Assembly (NCBI GenBank): GCA_043751595.1
Contig: JAYUZR010000020.1
Span: 1 to 64,000 of the forward strand
DNA: 64,000 bases
Source of the DNA: JAYUZR01 sp043751595
Lineage (GTDB): Bacteria > Patescibacteriota > UBA1384 > CAILIB01
Reading direction: 5' to 3'
The stretch's first letter is position 1, and the number at the start of each line of letters is the position of its first letter. Under the pieces are notes generated by a model. The model saw nothing but the letters and a program-made list of their open reading frames with translations. It did not search any database and was not told the origin of the DNA. This document shows, piece after piece, positions 16,353 to 24,038 of this stretch. A program made the translations under genes and the position numbers.

Positions 16353-16907
16353 ATGTACGGACCCTCTCTTTCCTCTGGTACCACCAAATCTGGTGCGCAC
16401 ATCACTCTTACCCCTCCTTCTAGCTCACACATAGAAAAACTTGTTGCGTGGCTAAGTACCGAAGAAGTAATGAAGCACCTTAACCCCGATTGGCAGCCTA
16501 CTACCGCTGAACAGGAACAAGAAACCCTCAAAACATTTGAACAAGCCAAAGATAGTATCCATTGGGACATTGTGGTGGATAGCAAGCCAGTTGGAGCCGC
16601 CTGGATTAACGAAATTGATCACACCTTTCAGTGGGGTTCGTTTGGGCTCCTTATTGGCGAGCAAGATGCCTGGGGAATGGGCATTGGCACCGAGGTTGCT
16701 CGAGCCGTATGCGACTACGCCTTCTCCCAGACCACTCTTCACTCCATTAAAATTGCTTTCACTAAAGAAAATATTGGTAGTAAAAAGATTGCCGAAAAAC
16801 TAGGCTTTACCCTTACTCCCGGAGTTGCTCACTTTACCGATGGTAAAAGCTATCCAGGGTGGGATGGCGTGCTGTTAAAGCCCATTCCCGACCAGACTAA
16901 GGATTAA
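16353..16907 (+). CDS. GNAT-family N-acetyltransferase
   Basis: The 184-residue product fits the RimJ/RimL-type acetyltransferase fold. The acetyl-CoA loop region reads GMGIGTEVARAVCDYAF (about residues 109-125), followed by IKIAFTKENIGSKKIAEKLGF, the typical 'N..S..v.eKlGF' block. Substrate unknown. TAAAGT ends six bases before the ATG. It starts a run of three closely spaced genes to 18098. Confidence 0.9.
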   Translation: MYGPSLSSGTTKSGAHITLTPPSSSHIEKLVAWLSTEEVMKHLNPDWQPTTAEQEQETLKTFEQAKDSIHWDIVVDSKPVGAAWINEIDHTFQWGSFGLLIGEQDAWGMGIGTEVARAVCDYAFSQTTLHSIKIAFTKENIGSKKIAEKLGFTLTPGVAHFTDGKSYPGWDGVLLKPIPDQTKD

Positions 16908-16909
16908 TC

Positions 16910-17368
16910 ATGTTCCTTGTACTTTTCCTGGCTATTGTTGTTCCACTCTGCGTCTACGCTGCCATGCCGTGGCTAGTTACGCTACTCTCCGGCAAAAAGG
17001 CTACGCAAAATACCGTCTTACTTCTGGGGTGTATTTTGTACGCAGTTTCCTGGTTTGTTCCCTCTCCCCTTATTCATGGAGTAGATACTTCCTTTAGCAC
17101 CCACTTTATCGGGGGTGGCTTATTTACCGGCTGCATCTGGCTCTATCTTAAGCAGCAACTTTCCTGGAAAGCATCTCCCTTACTGGAGCTTATTAGTTTG
17201 TACGCACTAGTAAGCATGCTTGGCGTAGCCAATGAGCTTGCCGAATTGCTTCTGCAGGAAGTAGGTATTCATTTCGCAAATAGCAGCGATACCTGGTGGG
17301 ATTTACTCGCCAATACTGCTGGCGCGTTTGCATTTTGGGTAGGATACCGCAGCCTGAAAGCCAAGTAG
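16910..17368 (+). CDS. Small polytopic membrane protein, VanZ/DUF2238-like
   Basis: The 152-residue product has about five membrane segments. The C-terminal DTWWDLLANTAGAFAFWVGY resembles the 'D...D...N..GA..G' end of VanZ-like and DUF2238 membrane proteins. The match is limited to this segment. It begins two bases after the acetyltransferase stop. Confidence 0.65.
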   Translation: MFLVLFLAIVVPLCVYAAMPWLVTLLSGKKATQNTVLLLGCILYAVSWFVPSPLIHGVDTSFSTHFIGGGLFTGCIWLYLKQQLSWKASPLLELISLYALVSMLGVANELAELLLQEVGIHFANSSDTWWDLLANTAGAFAFWVGYRSLKAK

Positions 17369-17369
17369 C

Positions 17370-18098
17370 GTGGATACCCCTCCCATCCTTACAAGAGTTA
17401 AAACCTTACTCGCTCTTTTTCAGAATGGGCAGATTCCCACCCTTCCCAACCACGAGGTACACCCGCAGGTGCCACTTGGAAGTAGAGAAAACTACCTCTA
17501 TTTTACCTTGCCAGTGTGTATCAACTTTCAGCGCAGCTCGCCTGCTATGTGGCAAAGTGCACTCAAAACCTATCAAGACCCGGAAACAAACTATCTATTC
17601 TTCCCTGAGCTTTCCACCGCAACTCCACCAGAAAAAGTACGCGACGATTTACTCAAACATAAGCTCGGACTCCAACCAAACAAACACACCGAAATCTGGC
17701 TGGCAATTTCTCATACCCTGCACAAGCACTTTCAGGATGATCCCCGCCAAGTTATTGCCGCCGCAGATAATGATGCAGGAAAGTTAGTACAACTGCTCCA
17801 GGTAGATCGCCGAAGCGACTTTCCCTATCTGCGCGGCCCAAAGCTTTCAAATTATTGGCCATTCATTCTTTCCGAATATACCGATGTACAGTTTAGTAAC
17901 TCGCATTTAATTTCGATTATTCCAGATACTCACGTGATCCAGTGCTCAGTACACCTTGGATTAGTGCCTGAAGGAGCGACCACACCCCAAGTGGAGCAAG
18001 CCTGGCGAGAACTACTTGAAGGCAGCGGCATTAGTCCAGTTACTATGCATCCCGTGCTTTGGAATTGGAGTCGAAATCACTTTAAACCTGAAGCATGA
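17370..18098 (+). CDS. Conserved hypothetical, possible HhH-GPD-like protein
   Basis: The 242-residue product begins with GTG one base after the previous stop. It is soluble and has no motif that identifies it clearly. The C-terminal half reads LRGPKLSNYWPFILSEY, then IPDTHVIQCSVHLGLV. The latter recalls the 'vDTHv.R..nRLGLv' catalytic strand-helix of the endonuclease III superfamily, with the Asp kept, and the former sits where the helix-hairpin-helix should be. There are no Fe-S cysteines. The resemblance is weak, and conserved hypothetical is the safe call. Confidence 0.5.
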   Translation: MDTPPILTRVKTLLALFQNGQIPTLPNHEVHPQVPLGSRENYLYFTLPVCINFQRSSPAMWQSALKTYQDPETNYLFFPELSTATPPEKVRDDLLKHKLGLQPNKHTEIWLAISHTLHKHFQDDPRQVIAAADNDAGKLVQLLQVDRRSDFPYLRGPKLSNYWPFILSEYTDVQFSNSHLISIIPDTHVIQCSVHLGLVPEGATTPQVEQAWRELLEGSGISPVTMHPVLWNWSRNHFKPEA

Positions 18099-18120
18099 AC
18101 CCAGAAGTAACTCTCTAACT

Positions 18121-18633
18121 ATGAAGAACCTCGCGACTATTACCGCCCTTGAAGTATTGGGCGAAAAAGTTACCACACCCACCACGCTTACCGAGCGCCG
18201 AGCTGCTCGCGCCGTGATAACCCGCATGGGAGAAGTCGCGCTTCTTCACATACCTAAGAACGCTTTTTACAAGTTAGCTGGTGGTGGTATTGAAGAAGGT
18301 GAGAATATAATCGACGCACTCACCAGAGAAATACGGGAAGAGACTGGGTTAAGCATAGCGATCGTAGGTGAAGTTGGCATGACAGAAGAAGTAAGAGCTG
18401 AATCAGCCCTATGCCAGATTTCATACTGCTACTATGGGGAGGTTACTGGAGAAGTAAGCGAAACCACGCTAACAGACTTTGAAAAAGATCAAAATCTCAC
18501 CTTGGTTTGGGCGAAAGACATCGACGAGGCCATTGTTCTTGTTGAGCAGTGCAAGCCCGAGAACTATGCCGGCAAGTTTATCCGCTATCGCGATTTATTA
18601 CTCCTAAAAGAATACCGAGAAATAACCGCCTAA
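18121..18633 (+). CDS. NUDIX hydrolase
   Basis: The 170-residue product has a canonical NUDIX box at about residues 55-77: GGGIEEGE, spacer, REIREETGL. The N-terminal strand region ARAVITRMGEVALLHIPK and the following KLAGGGIEEGEN are typical. I set the start at 18121; an upstream GTG in frame would overlap the previous gene by 83 bases. Substrate unknown. Confidence 0.88.
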   Translation: MKNLATITALEVLGEKVTTPTTLTERRAARAVITRMGEVALLHIPKNAFYKLAGGGIEEGENIIDALTREIREETGLSIAIVGEVGMTEEVRAESALCQISYCYYGEVTGEVSETTLTDFEKDQNLTLVWAKDIDEAIVLVEQCKPENYAGKFIRYRDLLLLKEYREITA

Positions 18634-18636
18634 CTC

Positions 18637-18665
18637 TTTACTGGAGCCCTAATTGTGCCTATAAA
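18637..18665 (+). promoter_or_regulatory. Promoter of 18696-19202
   Basis: TTTACT (18637-18642), a 17-base spacer and TATAAA (18660-18665) precede a gene that has its own strong ribosome binding site. Confidence 0.55.
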
Positions 18666-18695
18666 TACGCTTACTCCATAGGAGGTGGAGCGTAG

Positions 18696-19202
18696 TTGGA
18701 AAAAAGAATAGATATTGGCAAGGCATTCGCGCATGCCGCTATGTGCCTTTCGGCTGTACTGAACGCCCTGCCCACGGGCGAGCAAGGCCGAACAGGAGGA
18801 GTACTAACCATCCTCCCCCTTACTCCTCACAGCTTGCACGGTGTACCCCAAGCTACAATAGATGTAGTCGGCGTACTCGACGCTGAATCTGTGGCAAAAT
18901 ATGCAGGAAATAGCCTGGAGAAGGCGCTGCGCCTGCGCGATAACCCTCAGCACATGTTCAGTCGCGAGTCTCGCGACGAGGCGAAGGGATTCTGGGCAGG
19001 TGCTATCCGGATTGGGGACTACATCTTCAGTTTTTCGGGCTTGCCCGAAGAAGCAGACGAGTGCCTCATCTTAGTATTGGCGGTGGTACTAGGACTCCTC
19101 AACCCTATTCAGGCCGCCGGCCTGGCCACACATCTAGAAAATACATTGTATGGAAAGCTGATGGAGCAAAGTCAGGATCTGCAAGAGCCTGCCCTAAGCT
19201 AA
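18696..19202 (+). CDS. Protein of unknown function with TTG start, 168 aa
   Basis: The start is TTG, fixed by an exceptional Shine-Dalgarno sequence AGGAGGTGG (18680-18688) seven bases upstream. The product has no signal peptide. The C-terminal half (FWAGAIRIGDYIFSFSGLP, then ADECLILVLAVVLGLLN) faintly recalls the GlcG/HbpS fold, where a GA-strand-G block precedes a long alanine-rich helix, but I would not assign it. The gene is enclosed by its own promoter and a 30-base palindromic terminator and looks like an acquired unit, together with the convergent lipoprotein gene. Confidence 0.65.
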   Translation: MEKRIDIGKAFAHAAMCLSAVLNALPTGEQGRTGGVLTILPLTPHSLHGVPQATIDVVGVLDAESVAKYAGNSLEKALRLRDNPQHMFSRESRDEAKGFWAGAIRIGDYIFSFSGLPEEADECLILVLAVVLGLLNPIQAAGLATHLENTLYGKLMEQSQDLQEPALS

Positions 19203-19210
19203 ATACGACG

Positions 19211-19248
19211 ACACCCCCTGCCAGATCTGGCAGGGGGTGTATGTTTTT
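19211..19248. terminator. Bidirectional palindromic terminator
   Basis: A perfect 30-base palindrome (19211-19240, arms starting ACACCCCCTGCCAGA) is followed by ATGTTTTTG. It separates the convergent genes 18696-19202 and 19255-20121. Confidence 0.88.
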
Positions 19249-19254
19249 GTCTGA

Positions 19255-20121
19255 CTACTTTTTATTGTAGGACTCAACCCAGTCGGCGTACTTCCTCGCA
19301 GCCACTCCATGCTCCCTTCCTTCAGCAATAAGTGATGACTGCGCAGCACAGACACCAAGCTCTACGAGTACACCCAACTCAATATTCGTGACGCTTTTCA
19401 TCACCGTTAGTATCTGTTGACCAAGAACTGTGCGCTCGACTACCAGCTGACCCTTGGTCACTAACACTCCTGACTTCTGCAGTGCTCGCATCCTTTCCTT
19501 TATCGCATTGAAGGGGCCTCCTGCCCCGGGATAAAGTTGGATAAGTAAACGCCCAGTATAGGCATCAGCATCCATTTGTGCGAGCAAGACGCTCTCGTGA
19601 CCATTTCGAATAAGGCTATCGTAGAAATACCACTCCTTAAGGAGTAGAATCCCCAACACCTCCCTTTCAAGACCATAGCCCTGGACAAAGACTAGCGGCT
19701 TACGCCCTTTCTCAGAGCTGTTCCCAGCAGTCATCTTGGAATTAAGTAACCTCTTCCAGAAACTACCAAGTACAGCATCTTCATTAATTATGAAAACTAC
19801 AGGCAACCCATCATCCACCGCGTTTTTTGCAAGAATACCGGTGTCGGTTGGCAATACTGGATACACATACCGCTGTGCACCGCGCAAGTCTTTTTCGAAT
19901 GGAGTACCAGCGAGACGCGAAAGTGACTCAAGTGATTCAACTACCTTTCGGTCGTCTGCACTTAGAACCTTAGCCGCAGTCGCGCGCTTTTCGGGTGTCT
20001 CACCAATATAGAGATGCTGCACCCTCTCTACTGACGGCGGAATAGTACTTGGAAGTACTTCTTCCTTTTCCCCGCAACCCACAGCAAGCAGACAAAATGC
20101 GAATACAAAAAACCATCTCAT
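19255..20121 (-). CDS. Predicted lipoprotein of unknown function
   Basis: The 288-residue product starts MRWFFVFAFCLLAVGCGEKE, a lipoprotein signal with lipobox AVGC (Cys about residue 16). The rest is a soluble alpha/beta domain that I do not recognise. The start is decided by AAGGAGGT (20130-20137 on the minus strand) eight bases upstream; an earlier in-frame ATG lacks such a site. Strong Shine-Dalgarno use and unfamiliar content set it apart from most neighbours, as with the convergent gene 18696-19202. Confidence 0.75.
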   Translation of the reverse strand: MRWFFVFAFCLLAVGCGEKEEVLPSTIPPSVERVQHLYIGETPEKRATAAKVLSADDRKVVESLESLSRLAGTPFEKDLRGAQRYVYPVLPTDTGILAKNAVDDGLPVVFIINEDAVLGSFWKRLLNSKMTAGNSSEKGRKPLVFVQGYGLEREVLGILLLKEWYFYDSLIRNGHESVLLAQMDADAYTGRLLIQLYPGAGGPFNAIKERMRALQKSGVLVTKGQLVVERTVLGQQILTVMKSVTNIELGVLVELGVCAAQSSLIAEGREHGVAARKYADWVESYNKK

Positions 20122-20205
20122 AACCACACACCTCCTTAAGGTACAAATCGTGGTGAACCTACAACAAAAAGAGCATGAGAGCAATCAGTCGCTCCTCGTA
20201 ATTCT

Positions 20206-20214
20206 TGATATACT
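20206..20214 (+). promoter_or_regulatory. Extended -10, leaderless start of 20221-20865
   Basis: TGA-TATACT ends six bases before the ATG at 20221. Confidence 0.7.
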
Positions 20215-20220
20215 GCAGTC

Positions 20221-20865
20221 ATGATCCTCACCCTCTTCGAACAATCCGGTTTTACCTTAGAAAGTGCAGGCAAAAAGCTAGCCATCGACGTCGGTCGCTT
20301 TACGAGCACTGAATCACTTCAAGCCATCGGCAAGCCAGATTACTCCTTGGTTTCACACATGCATGGGGATCATTTTTATGAAGAGAACCTTACTAGCCTA
20401 GCAGCCTCCATCATAACGGTTGCAGAAGTCGCAAGCCTCATTACCGATACCAACCTCATAGTTACCACCATTACCGAAGGTGAAACTATTACCCTACCTG
20501 AAACCCTATTTACGATTACGGCCACCGCAAGTAACCATGGCACGGGCATTTCTGCACCAGTAGAAAATATTGGGTTTCTTATTTCAGCAGAAGGAAAAGC
20601 TGTGTATTTCTTGGGTGATATGGCTATTAGTACTCCCCCACCTACGCAAACTTTCAACATTGCCTTAGTCCCAGTAGGGAACCATGGATATGTGTTTACC
20701 CCGGAGCAAGCAGCTGAACATATTCAATCAATTGGATTCACCGGATTAGTAATTCCAATTCATTACACCAACGGCGATCCAGAATCAGGAAAGATATTTG
20801 CCGACCTTATTAAAGCTACAAACCCAGTACAGGCATTAGAGATCGGCCAATCAATCCAGCTCTAA
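20221..20865 (+). CDS. Metallo-beta-lactamase-fold hydrolase (UlaG-like)
   Basis: The 214-residue product has the MBL-fold metal motif HMHGDH (about residues 43-48) after the strand PDYSLVSH. Further ligands are likely NHG (about 102-104), GDMA (about 125-128) and IHYT near the C-terminus. The short form resembles UPF0173/UlaG-type metal-dependent hydrolases that act on phosphate esters or lactones. It overlaps the convergent gene by four bases. Confidence 0.88.
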   Translation: MILTLFEQSGFTLESAGKKLAIDVGRFTSTESLQAIGKPDYSLVSHMHGDHFYEENLTSLAASIITVAEVASLITDTNLIVTTITEGETITLPETLFTITATASNHGTGISAPVENIGFLISAEGKAVYFLGDMAISTPPPTQTFNIALVPVGNHGYVFTPEQAAEHIQSIGFTGLVIPIHYTNGDPESGKIFADLIKATNPVQALEIGQSIQL

Positions 20866-21806
20866 CCCGTAAACGTCTGCGCGCTAGCCTTATTATACTC
20901 AGGCCGTATCTCAACTCCGCCCGCCTTCACCTCGCCGTGCAAATCCGAAACATTGGTATCGGCATCAGGCGCCGTAACGGAAAGATGGGTCACTCGCGCC
21001 AGCTGCTTACCCACCGGATTCTTACCCTTGCCAGTTGAGCAGGATACCAGTACGACCGAGGCGTCATCCTCCAGATGAGTTGCCAGTGTTTCTGAAAAAA
21101 TATCAAAACTACTTTTCTCACCCTCCTCCCCTTCTTCCTCAAAACCATTCATCGTAACTTCCGGCAGGCCTTCAGGCTCTTCATCAACAGGTTCATCCAC
21201 CTCCACCCTTCCACCTTCAACATCATCAAAGGTAAATCCTTTTTCAGAGCCATGAGCTACCACAATACCGAAGGATGCCTTGCCATACTTAGCAACCAAG
21301 GCGGCGGTCAGCTCCGAGGCTTCTTCCGGACTAGACGCCTCTACAACCCGTATAGCTGCCTCCTCGCGTAAGTCCTCATGTAAACCAGATAACTGCGGCA
21401 TATACTCGAGAGCACCGTTACTATCATACTTTGCAACAACCACTATCCCCCACGGCTTACCTGTCATATCACCATCGAGCATCTGCTGGAGAACCTCGGA
21501 AGGATAGCGATCTGGGAAATCGATATTAAACTCGCTCTTTAGCCGGGCGGTATCGAGTGGTGCTTCTTGGGTTTTTTGGTTAAACTCCGGAAAATCTTCT
21601 CGCAGACCAAGCTTTGGGTCTAACTGATCAAGCTCATCCAGAACATCTTGTAGATTACAGCGAGCCGCAAAGATTTCGAGTGCATGCTGAATTAATTCTA
21701 CTCTTTCCTTTTGCAACGCTACTTCAGGATTACTATCCAAAATACTTTCAGCGATATCCCTCGGGGTTACTTCCGCATCTTCTGGGAGTGTGAACTGTTC
21801 GTGCAT
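20862..21806 (-). CDS. Caspase-fold (CHAT/C80-like) protein
   Basis: The 314-residue product is acidic. Its C-terminal half carries the arrangement of a caspase-fold cysteine peptidase: FGIVVAHGSEKGF with a candidate catalytic His185-Gly, and after an acidic linker (about 199-231) the strand VVLVSCSTGKGKNPVGKQLA with candidate Cys256. This His-Gly/Ser-Cys layout is typical of CHAT and C80-type domains. The N-terminal 170 residues are helical and unassigned. There is no signal peptide. TGG-TAGCAT lies six bases before the ATG. Confidence 0.65.
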   Translation of the reverse strand: MHEQFTLPEDAEVTPRDIAESILDSNPEVALQKERVELIQHALEIFAARCNLQDVLDELDQLDPKLGLREDFPEFNQKTQEAPLDTARLKSEFNIDFPDRYPSEVLQQMLDGDMTGKPWGIVVVAKYDSNGALEYMPQLSGLHEDLREEAAIRVVEASSPEEASELTAALVAKYGKASFGIVVAHGSEKGFTFDDVEGGRVEVDEPVDEEPEGLPEVTMNGFEEEGEEGEKSSFDIFSETLATHLEDDASVVLVSCSTGKGKNPVGKQLARVTHLSVTAPDADTNVSDLHGEVKAGGVEIRPEYNKASAQTFTG

Positions 21807-21812
21807 AGATAC

Positions 21813-21821
21813 ATGCTACCA
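21813..21821 (-). promoter_or_regulatory. Extended -10, leaderless start of 20862-21806
   Basis: On the minus strand TGG-TAGCAT is followed by six bases and the ATG at 21806. Confidence 0.68.
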
Positions 21822-21862
21822 GCTTGGCAATTACTTGTCGCTTGCGTAGAGTAAGCTCCACT

Positions 21863-22828
21863 ATGTCATTCACTCCCCGCCCCGAAGTCTACGATACGTA
21901 TTGGTACTTTGCGGCGGAACGGCAAAATACTTTTATAAAGCGCCTAAGTGGGGCGAAGGCACCGTACACGCAAGATCCGATTCTGGCGCAGTATAAGTTC
22001 TGCAATACGTACCGCGCCCTCGACCGCGAGACACAGTTTTTAATTCGGGAGGTTATCTATTCAAGTAGCTATTCCCCTCAAGATACGCTGTTTCGGATTA
22101 TGCTCTTTCGCCTTTTTAACAAACATCAAACTTGGGTGGCGTTAGAGAAGCTACTGGGCGAAATTAGCCTGACAACCTTTTCTCCGGGAGCCTATAGCGC
22201 ATTACTCGAAAAGATCCGCGAAGAAGGGCCCATCTACGGAAATGCCTTTATTCTTTGCGCTAATAAGGCGTTTGGATTTGATCAAAAACACAATAATCAC
22301 CTTGCCCTGCTTGAATATACTTTTCTACGCAGTGAGATGGGTAGAAAGCTAGAAGAGGCAAAAAGCCTCCGTGAGCTCTTTATGGTTTTGCGTGAACTGC
22401 CGCTGATTGGCAACTTTATGGCGTATCAAATCGCCATAGACATGAATTACTCCGAAGTATTCAACTTTAGCGAGAATGATTTTACGATTGCCGGTCCCGG
22501 GGCTGAGCGCGGCATCGCTAAATGCTTTAGCTCTTACGAAAAGTCCGATCGCGAGGCAATTATTATGTACATGGTCGAAAACCAAGAAAAAGAGTTCCAG
22601 CGGCTAGGGCTCAACTTTGCGCGAATTGGTAATCGCCCACTGCAAGCCATAGATTGTCAGGGACTCTTTTGTGAAACCGATAAATACTCGAGAGTACGAT
22701 TTCCAGAATTAGCCAGTAATCGCAAGCAAATAAAAGCCAGCTTCACCCCAAGCCCAGCACCGATTGAATACTTCTTCCCACCTAAATGGCAGATAGAAGC
22801 AATTTGCACCGGGCAACAACTTCTTTAA
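21863..22828 (+). CDS. HMUDK-helical/aGPT-PPlase-type DNA hypermodification family protein
   Basis: The 321-residue product has the hallmark blocks of the helical family linked to 5-hydroxymethyl-dU kinase and alpha-glutamyl/putrescinyl-thymine pyrophosphorylases: WYFAAERQNTFIKRLSG, then YTQDPILAQYKFCNTYRALDR (about 35-55), ELPLIGNFMAYQIAIDMNY (about 178-196) and FTIAGPGAERGIAKCF (about 207-222). The family derives from the HhH DNA glycosylase fold and acts in thymine hypermodification, mainly in phages. No other modification gene is certain, although a P-loop kinase overlaps its 3' end on the other strand. I chose the second in-frame ATG, where TAGAGT lies ten bases upstream. Confidence 0.75.
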   Translation: MSFTPRPEVYDTYWYFAAERQNTFIKRLSGAKAPYTQDPILAQYKFCNTYRALDRETQFLIREVIYSSSYSPQDTLFRIMLFRLFNKHQTWVALEKLLGEISLTTFSPGAYSALLEKIREEGPIYGNAFILCANKAFGFDQKHNNHLALLEYTFLRSEMGRKLEEAKSLRELFMVLRELPLIGNFMAYQIAIDMNYSEVFNFSENDFTIAGPGAERGIAKCFSSYEKSDREAIIMYMVENQEKEFQRLGLNFARIGNRPLQAIDCQGLFCETDKYSRVRFPELASNRKQIKASFTPSPAPIEYFFPPKWQIEAICTGQQLL

Positions 22829-23351
22829 GACTGGCATCTATTTCAGAAAAGTTGGTCGTATCGAGCTCAATTAACTCACCTGCTTGAATGGGCTGAATCC
22901 GTCCATCACTCAAAAGAGTGCGAAACTTGCCACTTGTAATATCGCTTGTTTCCATATGGGCCGGGTGACGCTCTCCGGTATCTATACGATTCTTCACTCG
23001 CTCCAATAGCACTTCTGGATCAGCTTTAAGAAGAACTTGCAGTACGGTACATGAGTACTTCTTGGACCACGCCCGTACCTTGGGGGTATAAAAACCTGCA
23101 CCAAAGTTACTCTCAACAATAAAGCTCTGTCCGATCTTTAAGTGCTCCTCAATAAGAAAATCTAGGATAGCGTATGTGGCGCGACCAACTTTTTGTGACT
23201 CTTCTCTATCTGCCACACCAAGCTCATCCGCTAGTCGCTCTTTAATATCGTCCTTGTTAAGACAGAGGAGATTGAGCTCAGCAGCAAGGCGGCGGCTAAA
23301 GCTTGTTTTGCCTGTGCCAGAATGGCCGGTGACGATAACTAATAAACTCAT
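22782..23351 (-). CDS. P-loop kinase (AAA/zeta-toxin-like)
   Basis: The 189-residue product has Walker A GHSGTGKTS (about residues 9-17), then LNKDDIKERL. The Walker B-like strand QSFIVESNFG is near residue 75, and the lid helix contains RVKNRIDTGERHP. It is a small nucleotide- or metabolite-kinase type P-loop NTPase; the substrate is unknown. Its last 47 bases overlap the convergent hypermodification-type gene, and it overlaps the upstream NUDIX gene by four bases, so the two minus-strand genes are coupled. Confidence 0.85.
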   Translation of the reverse strand: MSLLVIVTGHSGTGKTSFSRRLAAELNLLCLNKDDIKERLADELGVADREESQKVGRATYAILDFLIEEHLKIGQSFIVESNFGAGFYTPKVRAWSKKYSCTVLQVLLKADPEVLLERVKNRIDTGERHPAHMETSDITSGKFRTLLSDGRIQPIQAGELIELDTTNFSEIDASLKEVVARCKLLLSAI

Positions 23352-23749
23352 AGCAATGCGTCCTTCAGTGCGAGTGGCCTGAGATCAATTTCTTGAATAC
23401 TCGAAAGGCTAATCCACTCTACTCGATAAAAATCTTCTGTCGTTTGTTTTTCTTCTTCCTGCCACATTGCCCTATCAGGCAACACTCCTTCAGCTAAGGT
23501 GGCCCAAAAGAAGTATTGGATCCTGCCGTCTGACTCATGAAGCTCAGTAAGAGGTTCCCCGATTTCTACTACAACCCCAGCCTCTTCAAGTAATTCACGC
23601 TCAGCTGCCTGCTGTGGTGTTTCGCCAGGATCTATTCCGCCTCCAGGGGCAATATAGTACTCACCACGCTCATTCTTGCGATACACCAACAAGATAGCGT
23701 CTTCATGGCGAACAAGGGCAACTGCTCGGTGGCGTGGGGATTGATTCAT
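23348..23749 (-). CDS. NUDIX hydrolase
   Basis: The 133-residue product has a full NUDIX box: GGGIDPGE, seven-residue spacer, RELLEEAGV (about residues 36-58). PRHRAVALVRHEDAILLVYRK is the typical first strand pair. TGC-TAGTAT ends six bases before the ATG, and the gene is followed with a four-base overlap by the P-loop kinase. Confidence 0.92.
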   Translation of the reverse strand: MNQSPRHRAVALVRHEDAILLVYRKNERGEYYIAPGGGIDPGETPQQAAERELLEEAGVVVEIGEPLTELHESDGRIQYFFWATLAEGVLPDRAMWQEEEKQTTEDFYRVEWISLSSIQEIDLRPLALKDALL

Positions 23750-23755
23750 GCAAGA

Positions 23756-23764
23756 ATACTAGCA
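23756..23764 (-). promoter_or_regulatory. Extended -10, leaderless start of 23348-23749
   Basis: On the minus strand TGC-TAGTAT is followed by six bases and the ATG. Confidence 0.7.
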
Positions 23765-23815
23765 GATCTTCCTGACCACGCTTATAGTAAGAGTACTACC
23801 CACCTAGCCCTTCCT

Positions 23816-24037
23816 ATGCGAGGCTTTATTCATCACCGCACCCCTCATTTTATCGGCGTTGCTCTGGCAACCATTATTACTGGAGCTGGCGTAACTGCCG
23901 TTGGTCTTGTTCAGCTTACCTGGAATATTTTCGGCGAGATGGCATTTAATGCACCCTTCTCAAAAGTAGTGGCTGGCTTGGTTATTATTTCTCTTGGCTA
24001 TATTCACCTAGAGCTTGAGTTGATTCGGACAAAGTAA
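23816..24037 (+). CDS. Small two-helix membrane protein
   Basis: The 73-residue product starts MRGFIHHRTPHF and has two membrane segments (about residues 12-34 and 47-64), ending YIHLELELIRTK. I place the start at 23816, excluding an upstream stretch with no coding character that overlaps the promoter of the divergent NUDIX gene. Similar two-helix proteins occur in other Patescibacteria as far as I recall; function unknown. It ends one base before the convergent NUDIX gene. Confidence 0.7.
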   Translation: MRGFIHHRTPHFIGVALATIITGAGVTAVGLVQLTWNIFGEMAFNAPFSKVVAGLVIISLGYIHLELELIRTK

Positions 24038-24038
24038 G

